Assembly (NCBI RefSeq): GCF_021354595.1
Contig: NZ_JADWYJ010000001.1
Location: 101,446-165,445, forward strand
From: Maribellus sp. CM-23
GTDB lineage: Bacteria > Bacteroidota > Bacteroidia > Bacteroidales > Prolixibacteraceae
Length of the DNA stretch: 64,000 bases
Direction: 5' to 3'
The position numbers and the translations under genes were made by a program. Under the pieces are notes generated by a model, which worked only from the letters and a program-made list of their open reading frames with translations, ran no database searches and was not told the origin of the DNA. This document shows positions 34,803 through 42,417 of this stretch, piece after piece. The stretch's first letter is position 1. Each line of letters opens with the position of its first letter.

Positions 34803-35612
34803 TTACACCACAAAGGCTTCGGATGCTTCATCCGGTTTATCTCCGGCATTTTGGCGAATTAAATTGAAATCGTCGCTAAGTTTCTGTGTAAAGAGCATGA
34901 TATCCGAACTGTAAATAATGATATTCACGCCTTCGGTTATCCACTTGACTGGCCGCCCGGAATGATCCGAAAAATGAATACCCACCGCTTTGTTTTTCGA
35001 CCGGCATTTATGGACAATAAGCTGCACCACTTCTTCAAATTTTGGGTGATCGTACTGCCCGGGAATGCCCAGGCTCAGCGATAAATCATGCGGACCGATA
35101 AACACCGCATCCACTCCCTCCACATCCAGTAAATCATCGAGTTTTTCGAATGCTGGAACACTTTCGATATTCAAAATACAAATATTCCCACGGTTATAAT
35201 TGGCCAGATAATCTTTCAACTCAGGTTCCACCGGCTCAGAATTGTTCAGCAGCTGTTTCAGTCGCTCCCCTTTCAAAGGCCGGTATTTAATCGCGCCAAC
35301 CATTTCCTTAACCTGTTCCACACTTTCAATATAAGGTGCCAGAATTCCTTCGGCCCCGGCATCCAGCATCTGACAGGCCCCAATCGGGTCGGGAGAAGGG
35401 ATTCGCACCACAGGAGCTATTCCGGCTGCGCCATAAAGCTGACACAGCGCGGCCACCTCCATCCTTTCCAGCGGAACATGTTCGGTATCCAGAAATACGA
35501 AATCGAGGCTGGCACTGCGTACTGCTTTTATCCATAACGGAGCCGTAGAAGTGATACAGGTTCCATAAACCCGATTTCCGGCAGCCAACTTTTCCAGTAA
35601 TTTTTTCTCCAT
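34803..35612 (-). CDS. HpcH/HpaI family class II aldolase
   Basis: 269 residues. FVFLDTEHVPLERMEVAAL, VVRIPSPDPIGACQMLDAGAEGILAPYI and VFIGPHDLSLSLGIPGQYDHP match the 2-keto-3-deoxy or 4-hydroxy-2-oxo-acid aldolase family. Conserved Glu in CILNIESVPAF and Asp in GPHDLS would bind the divalent metal. These enzymes cleave 2-keto-3-deoxy-sugar acids to pyruvate or a related ketoacid plus aldehyde. Cytoplasmic. Together with the DHDPS-family gene of locus C it suggests the pathway ends in sugar-acid cleavage. Confidence 0.88.
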   Translation of the reverse strand: MEKKLLEKLAAGNRVYGTCITSTAPLWIKAVRSASLDFVFLDTEHVPLERMEVAALCQLYGAAGIAPVVRIPSPDPIGACQMLDAGAEGILAPYIESVEQVKEMVGAIKYRPLKGERLKQLLNNSEPVEPELKDYLANYNRGNICILNIESVPAFEKLDDLLDVEGVDAVFIGPHDLSLSLGIPGQYDHPKFEEVVQLIVHKCRSKNKAVGIHFSDHSGRPVKWITEGVNIIIYSSDIMLFTQKLSDDFNLIRQNAGDKPDEASEAFVV

Positions 35613-35723
35613 TTTCTTGATACTTTATCAATATTATTTTGTGTTTCCTGCTGACTGAAAGAATCAGAAGAATTGCTCAATCTGTCATCATTTATTCCTG
35701 GCTTTACAGTTCATTTTGGTATT

Positions 35724-36401
35724 TCAATCTTCGGCAAACAAAAGTCTTGTCAGTTTTTCAAAATCTTCCACCACAATGTCCGCTTCGCCCTGGTCCTGGC
35801 TTTCGGAGCTTGCTCCGCCATAAGCCACACAAAACATTCCGGCATTTTTGGCTGCTTTAATCCCGTTTTTTGAATCTTCGATCACCAGGCAGTTTTCAGG
35901 CTCAACACCCAGCAATTTTGCCGCATGCAGGAATACATCGGGTGCTGGTTTGCTTTTGCCAACACTTCCACTGCTGATGGTGTGTTTGAAATACTTTCTC
36001 AGGCCCGACTTATCGATAATAATCTTTACAGTTTCCGGATTGGAGGAAGAAGCCACCGCCATTGGCACTTTCTTGTTTTCAAGAAAGTCGAGCAATGTTC
36101 TCAGTCCCGGCATTGGCTCCAGTTTTTCCAGGGCGGAAAAAAAAGGAATCCCTTCGAGATTGGTAAGCCGTGTCATTTCCTCCACATTGTGCGAAAGCTG
36201 CCGCTTTTCGATGATCTGACGCCACATAACATCAGTGGCAGTACCCATGTAGGAGGCATGTTCCTCGTCGGAAACATCTACCCCAACTTTCTGAAACATT
36301 CGTTTTTCAACTTCAATGTGATAGGGCTCACTATCCACCAATACACCATCCATATCAAAAATGATGGCTTTGGGAAATCGCTTTTCAACTGGTATTTGCA
36401 T
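35724..36401 (-). CDS. HAD-superfamily phosphatase (beta-phosphoglucomutase-like)
   Basis: 225 residues from the ATG at 36401. Motif I is IIFDMDGVLVDSEPYH (nucleophile Asp and acid Asp), motif II is PMAVASSSN, motif III is the Lys in SVGKSKPAPD, and motif IV is CLVIEDSKNGIKAA. The C1 cap helix bundle fits the beta-PGM/phosphatase group. It acts on a small phosphorylated metabolite in the cytoplasm. First gene of locus B; 111 bp separates it from the aldolase. Confidence 0.92.
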   Translation of the reverse strand: MQIPVEKRFPKAIIFDMDGVLVDSEPYHIEVEKRMFQKVGVDVSDEEHASYMGTATDVMWRQIIEKRQLSHNVEEMTRLTNLEGIPFFSALEKLEPMPGLRTLLDFLENKKVPMAVASSSNPETVKIIIDKSGLRKYFKHTISSGSVGKSKPAPDVFLHAAKLLGVEPENCLVIEDSKNGIKAAKNAGMFCVAYGGASSESQDQGEADIVVEDFEKLTRLLFAED

Positions 36402-36710
36402 GGTATCTTTTACTATTATGATTTCCGAGATTATCAAGAAACGCACAATTCCAACAGTCGTGACGGTTTATCTCAATTCCGAGAACCAGGTTCCGATGCA
36501 TGATACCAAATTAACACACAATGGCCAAACAATACCACACATTTGTTGGCTAATACAAATGCAATATTGACTTTCAGTAGATAAGTGCTTGAGAAGTAAA
36601 ATTGGAGAAAATCCCAACATCACTGATCATCAAAAATTATAGCCAAATCGATCAATCCTTAAATTTATTTGGCTTACATGGATTCCTAAACAGGACAAAT
36701 CTTTCATAAA
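36402..36710. other. Upstream region of locus B, non-coding
   Basis: 309 bp between the HAD gene start and the left end of the transposase element. No frame looks coding on either strand. I looked for CAAAnnTA (a minus-strand TAnnTTTG) and found only near matches such as CAAATTAA, so no promoter is called. Confidence 0.4.
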
Positions 36711-36795
36711 GTCCTGAAAGGACTAAATGTGAATAACCGTGCGTAAAACGCACGGAAGAAACAGATTCTAGCTATCAGCCCTGAACAGGGTTGAA
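36711..36795 (+). repeat. Left terminal repeat of the Y1 element
   Basis: Hairpins: GTCCT/AGGAC (36711-36723), CCGTGCGT/ACGCACGG with loop AAA (36737-36755), and CCCTG/CAGGG (36779-36783 with 36786-36790). Confidence 0.75.
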
Positions 36796-36881
36796 TAAAT
36801 CCCGGCAAAAGTGTTACTGTCTGTACAAAACACACTAAATTAGTAAGGCTAAACTGAATTACAATCTAAAGATTAACCACC

Positions 36882-37331
36882 ATGTCCTGCTATCGACAAA
36901 TTATCTATCAAATCATTTTTCGCACCAAACTCAGTCAAAAAACATTAAATCCGGAACATAAAGAAAGGCTCTTTAAATATATCTGGGGAATCATAAAGAA
37001 TAAAGATTGCCATTTGTACAGGATTAATGGAATGGAGGAGCATATTCATATTCTAACCGACCTTCATCCATCCATTGCTTTGGCTGATTTTGTAAGGGAT
37101 ATTAAAACTGCCTCCTCTGTTTGGTTAAAAGATTCCGATGATTTCCCGAAGTTTATTGGCTGGTCTGAGGGTTATGCTGCATTAACTTACTCACATTGGG
37201 ATAAGGATAAACTGATCAACTATATTAAGAACCAGGAGGAACACCACAAAACAGAAACTTTTGAAGCGGAGTTCCGAAGACTTTTGGAAGAACACCACAT
37301 TAAAATTGACGAGCGATACTTTCTTAAGTAA
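36882..37331 (+). CDS. IS200/IS605-like (REP-associated type) Y1 transposase
   Basis: 149 residues. The HUH motif is in GMEEHIHILTDLHPS and the single catalytic tyrosine is in DKLINYIKNQEEHH. YQIIFRTK at the start and SVWLKDSDDFPKFIGWSEGYAALTYSHWD complete the usual Y1_Tnp layout. Such enzymes nick and join single-stranded DNA at hairpins. Only the transposase gene is present: no TnpB. It has hairpin-rich inverted repeats on both sides, supporting an active or recent element. Start at ATG 36882. Confidence 0.92.
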   Translation: MSCYRQIIYQIIFRTKLSQKTLNPEHKERLFKYIWGIIKNKDCHLYRINGMEEHIHILTDLHPSIALADFVRDIKTASSVWLKDSDDFPKFIGWSEGYAALTYSHWDKDKLINYIKNQEEHHKTETFEAEFRRLLEEHHIKIDERYFLK

Positions 37332-37340
37332 CGGTCGTCG

Positions 37341-37425
37341 TTCAACCCCTTTCGGGGCTGGATTCTATATCTTTCATGCACCACCGGCTGCACCGGTGGT
37401 TATTCATATTTAGTCCTTTTAGGAC
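37341..37425 (-). repeat. Right terminal repeat of the Y1 element
   Basis: Inverted relative to the left end. Hairpins: AACCCC/GGGGCT (37344-37349 with 37354-37359), ACCACCGG/CCGGTGGT (37380-37387 with 37393-37400), and GTCCT/AGGAC (37413-37417 with 37421-37425). The remaining 37426-37558 stretch before the AraC stop shows nothing I can name. Confidence 0.75.
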
Positions 37426-37558
37426 ATTAATTTACAGGCCGTAAGCAATATGCGAAACCACCATATAGCGATATGTTTAGCACCCACAAACTTCCCTAAG
37501 GATTAATGTATCACTGCAATATCATCAAAAGAAACAAAAGCCTCTCAGAAAGAAAAAC

Positions 37559-38410
37559 TTAGCGAAAGTCCTTCCGGTAGTCTGAAGGAGTTTTCCCCAT
37601 GATCACTTTAAAGTAGTGGTTAAAATTTGCGAGGTTATTGTAGCCGCACTCGTAGCAGATCTGGGTTATCCGCTTATCGGTTTCGGCCAGCAGTTTGGCG
37701 GCAATTCCAATTCGTACGGTTTTAACATATTCCATAAATGTTTGGCTGGTTTTCTTTTTAAAGTAACGGCAAAACGAACTGGGTTCCATGTACACCACCT
37801 TGGCAGCCTCCTTTAAATTGATGCCTTCCTGAACATTCTGAAAAACGTACTCGTAGATTTTATCGATCTGATCACGGTCTTTATCATAATTACTGGGAAG
37901 TTCCGAAGGTAAGGCCAGGTATTCACGGTCTTCCACTTTCAGCAAAAGGCTGAATACTTTCAGCAGGTTAATGTACCGCTCCAAGCCTTTCAGTTCCACC
38001 ATGCGGTTCAGCGTTAAGGCCACTTTCTCGATTTTCGGACCTTTAAAAAGAATCCCGCTGTGCGCCTCTTTCAGCAACTCAACCACCTGCTCCAGTTCCG
38101 GGATATTGAAGAAGTCGGAACTGATCAGGTTTTCGTAAAAATGGGTAACCACGCATTCGGGCTCCTCATCATTACTGGTCTCCAGCACTTCCCAACAGTG
38201 AGAAATGTTTGGCCCCAGCAATACCAAATCGCCCGGAGTATAACTCGAAATGTTATTCCCAACAATCCGTCTTCCCGATCCCGAAGTGATCAGGTTCAGC
38301 TCAAAGTTATTATGGGAATGAATCTTTTCGGAGTTCGGATCCATCTTTAGTCGCCGCGTAATAAAAGAGTGCTTGTGAGGAACAAAGATTTTTTCGTATA
38401 CAAATTCCAC
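37559..38410 (-). CDS. AraC family transcriptional regulator (locus C)
   Basis: 283 residues from a GTG at 38410; the next Met is at residue 23. The N-terminal cupin-like ligand domain has SHNNFELNLITSGSGRRIVGNN and TPGDLVLLGPNISHCWEV. The C-terminal double helix-turn-helix has GINLKEAAKVVYMEPSSFCRYFKKKTSQTFMEYVKTVRI and the AraC signature ITQICYECGYNNLANFNHYFKVIMGKTPSDYR. It is divergent from the locus-C genes with a 177-bp spacer and is the natural candidate to activate them with a sugar or sugar-acid effector. Confidence 0.92.
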   Translation of the reverse strand: MEFVYEKIFVPHKHSFITRRLKMDPNSEKIHSHNNFELNLITSGSGRRIVGNNISSYTPGDLVLLGPNISHCWEVLETSNDEEPECVVTHFYENLISSDFFNIPELEQVVELLKEAHSGILFKGPKIEKVALTLNRMVELKGLERYINLLKVFSLLLKVEDREYLALPSELPSNYDKDRDQIDKIYEYVFQNVQEGINLKEAAKVVYMEPSSFCRYFKKKTSQTFMEYVKTVRIGIAAKLLAETDKRITQICYECGYNNLANFNHYFKVIMGKTPSDYRKDFR

Positions 38411-38587
38411 CGTGAATATTTTTTAACCCTAAAACACAAATATTAATTAATAAGTTCAAATTAAGGTCAAAATTCAATGCAAAACAAACAATATACAAGA
38501 AGTGTGACGCAACAAAATGAACTTTCTTTGTATGTGTAGTTTTTACGCTAATCGATTTAACTGATTAAAAAATTCAATATAATTCAA

Positions 38588-39535
38588 ATGAATCCATCAT
38601 TAAAAGGAATAATTCCTCCGATCATCACACCTTTGATCAACGAGGAAGAGCTGGACGAAAGCGGACTGGCACGCTTAATCGAATACCTTATCAGCGGCGG
38701 TGTGCACGGCATATTTTTGCTGGGAACCACGGGCGAAGCCACCAGTTTGAGCTATTCGCTACGCAGGGAGTTTGTGGAGAAAGCCTGTGCCTTTATCAAC
38801 AAAAGAGTTCCGGTAATGGTGGGAGTTACAGACACTTCTGCCGCAGGTTTACTCGAAATGGCCCATGTTTCAAAAAATGCTGGAGCCGATGCCCTGGTGA
38901 TCTCTTCTCCATATTACTTACCGATTTCTCAAAACGAGTTTGTTGATTTTCTAAAGAATATCAGTCCCAAACTTCCTTTGCCATTTTTGCTGTACAACAT
39001 GCCCAGCTGCACCAAAATGCACATGTCGGTTGAAACCGTGCGACAGGCCAAAGAACTGGGTGCAATCGGGATCAAAGACAGCTCGGGCGACCTTGCTTAT
39101 TTTTATTCGCTTTTAGATGAATTTAAAGACGAAACCGATTTTGCGGTCATTTGTGGTACCGAGTTGTTTCTGCCCGAGTCGGTTAACTTCGGAGGAAGCG
39201 GCGGAATCACAGGCGGCGCCAATATTTTCCCCCGGTTGTTTGTTGACATGTACAAGGCATCGTTGGATGGCGATTTAAATAAAGTGGCCAGATTAAGAGA
39301 CATTGTCATTCAGATTGAGAAAAAAATATATAATATTAGTGCAGACAGTTCGAGGTACATTGAAAGTATAAAATGCGCACTTTCGGTTTTGGGAATTTGC
39401 AGCGGCTATGTGGCACAACCTTTCAGTGGTTTTGAAGAGGCGCAAAAGCAACAAATGCAAGTGAACATAAAAGAGTTGGCCGAAATGTATCCAGAGCTGA
39501 ATGAAGAAATAAGTATGTTAAACAGCATCACCTAA
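38588..39535 (+). CDS. Dihydrodipicolinate synthase/N-acetylneuraminate lyase family protein (locus C)
   Basis: 315 residues. GTTGE is at 46-50 (LLGTTGEATSL), Tyr136 in LLYNMPS and Schiff-base Lys163 in IGIKDSSGD. These are the complete class I aldolase residues, unlike the locus-A relative, which has lost the GTTGE loop. It probably cleaves a 2-keto-acid sugar to pyruvate. The neighbours (sodium symporter, Asp-box propeller protein) resemble sialic acid gene sets, but a KDG-type substrate is equally possible. First gene of locus C. Confidence 0.88.
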   Translation: MNPSLKGIIPPIITPLINEEELDESGLARLIEYLISGGVHGIFLLGTTGEATSLSYSLRREFVEKACAFINKRVPVMVGVTDTSAAGLLEMAHVSKNAGADALVISSPYYLPISQNEFVDFLKNISPKLPLPFLLYNMPSCTKMHMSVETVRQAKELGAIGIKDSSGDLAYFYSLLDEFKDETDFAVICGTELFLPESVNFGGSGGITGGANIFPRLFVDMYKASLDGDLNKVARLRDIVIQIEKKIYNISADSSRYIESIKCALSVLGICSGYVAQPFSGFEEAQKQQMQVNIKELAEMYPELNEEISMLNSIT

Positions 39536-39612
39536 AAAACAGGATAACCCGGTACCCAGCCGACGTAAAAGCCGGCAGCGTTACCGAAAAACCAATAGTA
39601 TAACAACATCCA

Positions 39613-41085
39613 ATGAACTTACCTGTAACCGACTTAATCGTTTTTATAATCATCACTTTAGGGAACGTCATTTTCGGCGCCAGTTTTTTTCTGAGAAACA
39701 AAACATCGAGCCAGTTTACCACCGGCGGAGGAAAGCTCCCCGCCTGGGTAGTGGGCATGTCGATCTTCGCCACCTTTGTTAGCAGCATCAGCTTTTTGGC
39801 ATTGCCCGGGAAAGCTTACATGAGCGACTGGAACGCACTCGTCTTTAGCTTTGCCATTCCGGTGGCGGCCATTCTGGCGGCCAAGTTTTTTGTTCCGCTG
39901 TATCGCAACCTCGGAAGTGTTTCCGCCTACAATTACCTGGAAGTCCGCTTCGGAAGCTGGGCCCGGATTTATGCTTCCATCTGTTACATTTTAACCCAAC
40001 TGATGCGAACCGGAGCCATTTTGCTTTTACTGGCACTTCCGCTAAATGCACTTTTTGGGTGGAACATCAAAACCATCATTATCGTTACCGGAATAGCTGT
40101 TACCGTATATTCTATGATGGGAGGAATACAGGCAGTGATTTGGACCGACGCCATCCAGGGAATCATCCTGGTGGTGGGAGCGCTGATTTGTGCAGCCGTT
40201 TTAACTTTTTCTATGCCCGAAGGCCCCTCGCAGATTTTTGAAATTGCAGCTGCCAACCACAAATTCAGCCTCGGAAGCTTAAGCGCCAGTCTCTCGGAAT
40301 CTACTTTCTGGGTAGTGCTGATTTATGGTTTGTTTATCAACCTGCAGAACTACGGAATCGACCAAAACTTTGTACAACGATACATGACGACTAGTTCCGA
40401 GAAAAAGGCCAAATCATCGGCATTGTTTGGCGCTTTGCTTTATGTGCCGGTTTCCATCGTTTTTTTCTACATCGGCACGGCGTTGTTCTCGTATTATACG
40501 GCACGGCCCGATCTGCTTCCGGCAAACATCGATGGCGACAAAGTGTTTCCGCATTTTATCGTTAACGGTTTGCCTACGGGCTTAACCGGCTTGTTGATCG
40601 CTTCCATATTTGCAGCCGGAATGAGCACCGTTTCAACCAGTATCAACAGCACTGCCACCATTGTTCTTTCGGATTACTACCAGAAATATTTCAATAAAAA
40701 TGCCGACGACAAATCATCCATGAAAGTGTTGTACTCGGCTTCTGTCATTTTTGGAATTTTGGGCGTTATTATTTCGCTTTCGCTGGTGGGTGTCGAAAGT
40801 GTGCTCGATGCCTGGTGGTCGCTCGCATCGATCTTTAGTGGAGGTATGCTTGGCCTGTTCCTATTGGCTTTCCTTTCCAAAAAAGTAAGAAACATGGACG
40901 CGGCCATTGGTGTAATTGTTGGCGTTCTGGTTATTATCTGGATGAGCTTATCGCCGCTTTATTTCACAGAAGGAAAACTGCTGGCTTTCAGAAGTCCTTT
41001 CCACAGTAATCTCACCATTGTTATTGGTACCATGGCTATTTTCCTGGTAGGATTTTTATCACTGAAACTGGCAAAAAAGAAATAA
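39613..41085 (+). CDS. Sodium:solute symporter (SSS family)
   Basis: 490 residues with about 13 helices. SSS signature segments include SFLALPGKAYMSDWNALVFSFAIPVAA, the helix with MGGIQAVIWTDAIQG, and AAGMSTVSTSINSTATIVLSDYY, the last being the conserved sodium-site helix. Importers of this family carry sugars, sialic acids, amino acids or other acids into the cytoplasm. Placement between the lyase and the Asp-box protein suggests it takes up the sugar or sugar acid that the lyase cleaves. It begins 77 bp after the lyase. Confidence 0.93.
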   Translation: MNLPVTDLIVFIIITLGNVIFGASFFLRNKTSSQFTTGGGKLPAWVVGMSIFATFVSSISFLALPGKAYMSDWNALVFSFAIPVAAILAAKFFVPLYRNLGSVSAYNYLEVRFGSWARIYASICYILTQLMRTGAILLLLALPLNALFGWNIKTIIIVTGIAVTVYSMMGGIQAVIWTDAIQGIILVVGALICAAVLTFSMPEGPSQIFEIAAANHKFSLGSLSASLSESTFWVVLIYGLFINLQNYGIDQNFVQRYMTTSSEKKAKSSALFGALLYVPVSIVFFYIGTALFSYYTARPDLLPANIDGDKVFPHFIVNGLPTGLTGLLIASIFAAGMSTVSTSINSTATIVLSDYYQKYFNKNADDKSSMKVLYSASVIFGILGVIISLSLVGVESVLDAWWSLASIFSGGMLGLFLLAFLSKKVRNMDAAIGVIVGVLVIIWMSLSPLYFTEGKLLAFRSPFHSNLTIVIGTMAIFLVGFLSLKLAKKK

Positions 41086-41108
41086 ATATCAAATAAACTA
41101 TACGACTC

Positions 41109-42194
41109 ATGAAACTAATCACTTTCATTTCAGCAATGTTCCTGGTAAGCTCTCTTGGGGCGCAAAAACCCTACACCGGCAACCAGGCGATAGTAAAATC
41201 TGAATTCATTTACCAACAGGAAGATGTGCCCTTTCCGAGTTGCCACGCATCAACCATTGAACAAACCAAAGACGGTTTAATTGCGGCCTGGTTTGGAGGC
41301 ACACACGAAAAACACCCTGATGTAGGCATTTGGGTCAACCGCTTTGAAAATGGCAAATGGACTGTTCCGGTGGAAGTTGCCACGGGTGTTCAGCACAAAA
41401 CATTGCGCTACCCAACCTGGAACCCGGTGTTGTTCAATTACGGCGACGAAATCATTCTTTTTTACAAAGACGGCCCCAATCCGCGCGAATGGTGGGGCGA
41501 ATACATTACCTCAAAAGATGAAGGAAAAACCTGGTCGCAAAGCATTCGCCTACCCGAAGAAATTGCCGGTCCGATAAAAAACAAGCCGATCCTGCTGGCA
41601 AACGGCGACCTGCTTTGCCCGTCGAGCACCGAAGACAATGGCTGGCAAATCCACATGGAAATCACTCCCGACCGTGGCAAAAACTGGGAGCGCACCAAGC
41701 CGCTAAACGATGGCGAAAAATACCGCGTTATTCAGCCGGCCGTGTTGGTTCATCCAGGCGGAAAACTACAGGCGCTGTGCAGAAGCGGTAACAAAAAGAT
41801 CATCACTACCTGGTCGGAAGACAATGGAAGAACATGGACGGAGCTGGAGCCAATCGATATGCCCATCCCCAATTCAGGAATCGACGCAGTAACTCTAAAA
41901 GACGGAAGATTTGTGCTGATCTACAACCACATCACGCCCGGAGAATCGTGGGGCGACCGCAACATTCTGAACATGGCTGTTTCAAACGACGGCATTCACT
42001 GGGAAGCAGGCGTTTTACTTGAAAACGATCCGGATAAAGAAGGTGAATACTCCTATCCTGCCGTTATTCAGACCAGCGACGGAATGATTCACATCACCTA
42101 CACCTGGAACCGGAAATTGGTGAAACACGTGGTAGTAGATCCGGCAAAAATTAAGGTACGCCCGTATAAAAACGGCAACTGGCCCGCGGAATAA
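41109..42194 (+). CDS. Exported Asp-box (sialidase-fold) six-bladed propeller protein
   Basis: 361 residues. Signal peptide MKLITFISAMFLVSSLGAQ. Several S-x-D-x-G-x-T-W boxes are visible: SKDEGKTWS, SEDNGRTWT, and weaker TPDRGKNWE and SNDGIHWE. The fold is that of sialidases and related lyases/hydrolases. The usual FRIP arginine motif near the N-terminus is absent; the segment reads PSCHASTIEQTKDGLIAAWFGG. The protein is therefore probably not a true GH33 sialidase but a relative of the family annotated as sialidase-like. The conserved H-A-S-T and WFGGTHE may be part of the active site. Starts 23 bp after the symporter. Confidence 0.8.
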   Translation: MKLITFISAMFLVSSLGAQKPYTGNQAIVKSEFIYQQEDVPFPSCHASTIEQTKDGLIAAWFGGTHEKHPDVGIWVNRFENGKWTVPVEVATGVQHKTLRYPTWNPVLFNYGDEIILFYKDGPNPREWWGEYITSKDEGKTWSQSIRLPEEIAGPIKNKPILLANGDLLCPSSTEDNGWQIHMEITPDRGKNWERTKPLNDGEKYRVIQPAVLVHPGGKLQALCRSGNKKIITTWSEDNGRTWTELEPIDMPIPNSGIDAVTLKDGRFVLIYNHITPGESWGDRNILNMAVSNDGIHWEAGVLLENDPDKEGEYSYPAVIQTSDGMIHITYTWNRKLVKHVVVDPAKIKVRPYKNGNWPAE

Positions 42195-42273
42195 AACAAT
42201 CATGATTCCGGAGCATCATTAACAGAAATGAAAGTTAAGATGTATTCCTATCCGGGATTTGTTTTTATTTTTT

Positions 42274-42340
42274 AATGCAGAATATCCAATGTAAAATTTC
42301 CAATATTCAATTTTCCGGATTTTGTTGGATATTTTGCATT
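42274..42340. repeat. 16-bp imperfect palindrome with 35-base loop
   Basis: AATGCAGAATATCCAA (42274-42289) pairs with TTGGATATTTTGCATT (42325-42340) with one mismatch. It lies in the 223-bp gap between the Asp-box gene and the FG-GAP gene. The loop is full of TTCCAATATTCAATTTTCC-like words, typical of decayed repeats. A terminator role is possible. Confidence 0.6.
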
Positions 42341-42417
42341 CAAAATTGAGAATTAGATATTTATCAAAACTGATTTTCAGAAAGCCAAACGGCATTCAAA
42401 ATTTTAAACCAAAAGAA

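Larger units (their letters stand above)
36711..37425 (+). mobile_element. Y1 transposase element with hairpin-rich imperfect terminal inverted repeats
   Basis: A 715-bp unit: left repeat 36711-36795, transposase 36882-37331, right repeat 37341-37425 in opposite orientation. Each repeat has an outer GTCCT/AGGAC hairpin, a nearly identical spacer (CTAAAT, one variable base, TGAATAACC), a middle stem and an inner stem near TTGAA. The middle and inner stems differ in sequence between ends while remaining paired. It lies in the control region between locus B and the AraC gene. Confidence 0.75.

Noticed and set aside
36711-37425. Two hairpin repeats around the transposase as a CRISPR array
   Set aside because: Only two copies in opposite orientation, no regular spacers and no cas genes; they are transposase end repeats.
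38588-42194. Locus C as a standard sialic acid utilisation cluster
   Set aside because: No NanE, NanK or sialic-acid mutarotase is present and the Asp-box protein lacks FRIP, so the lyase and symporter alone are not enough.
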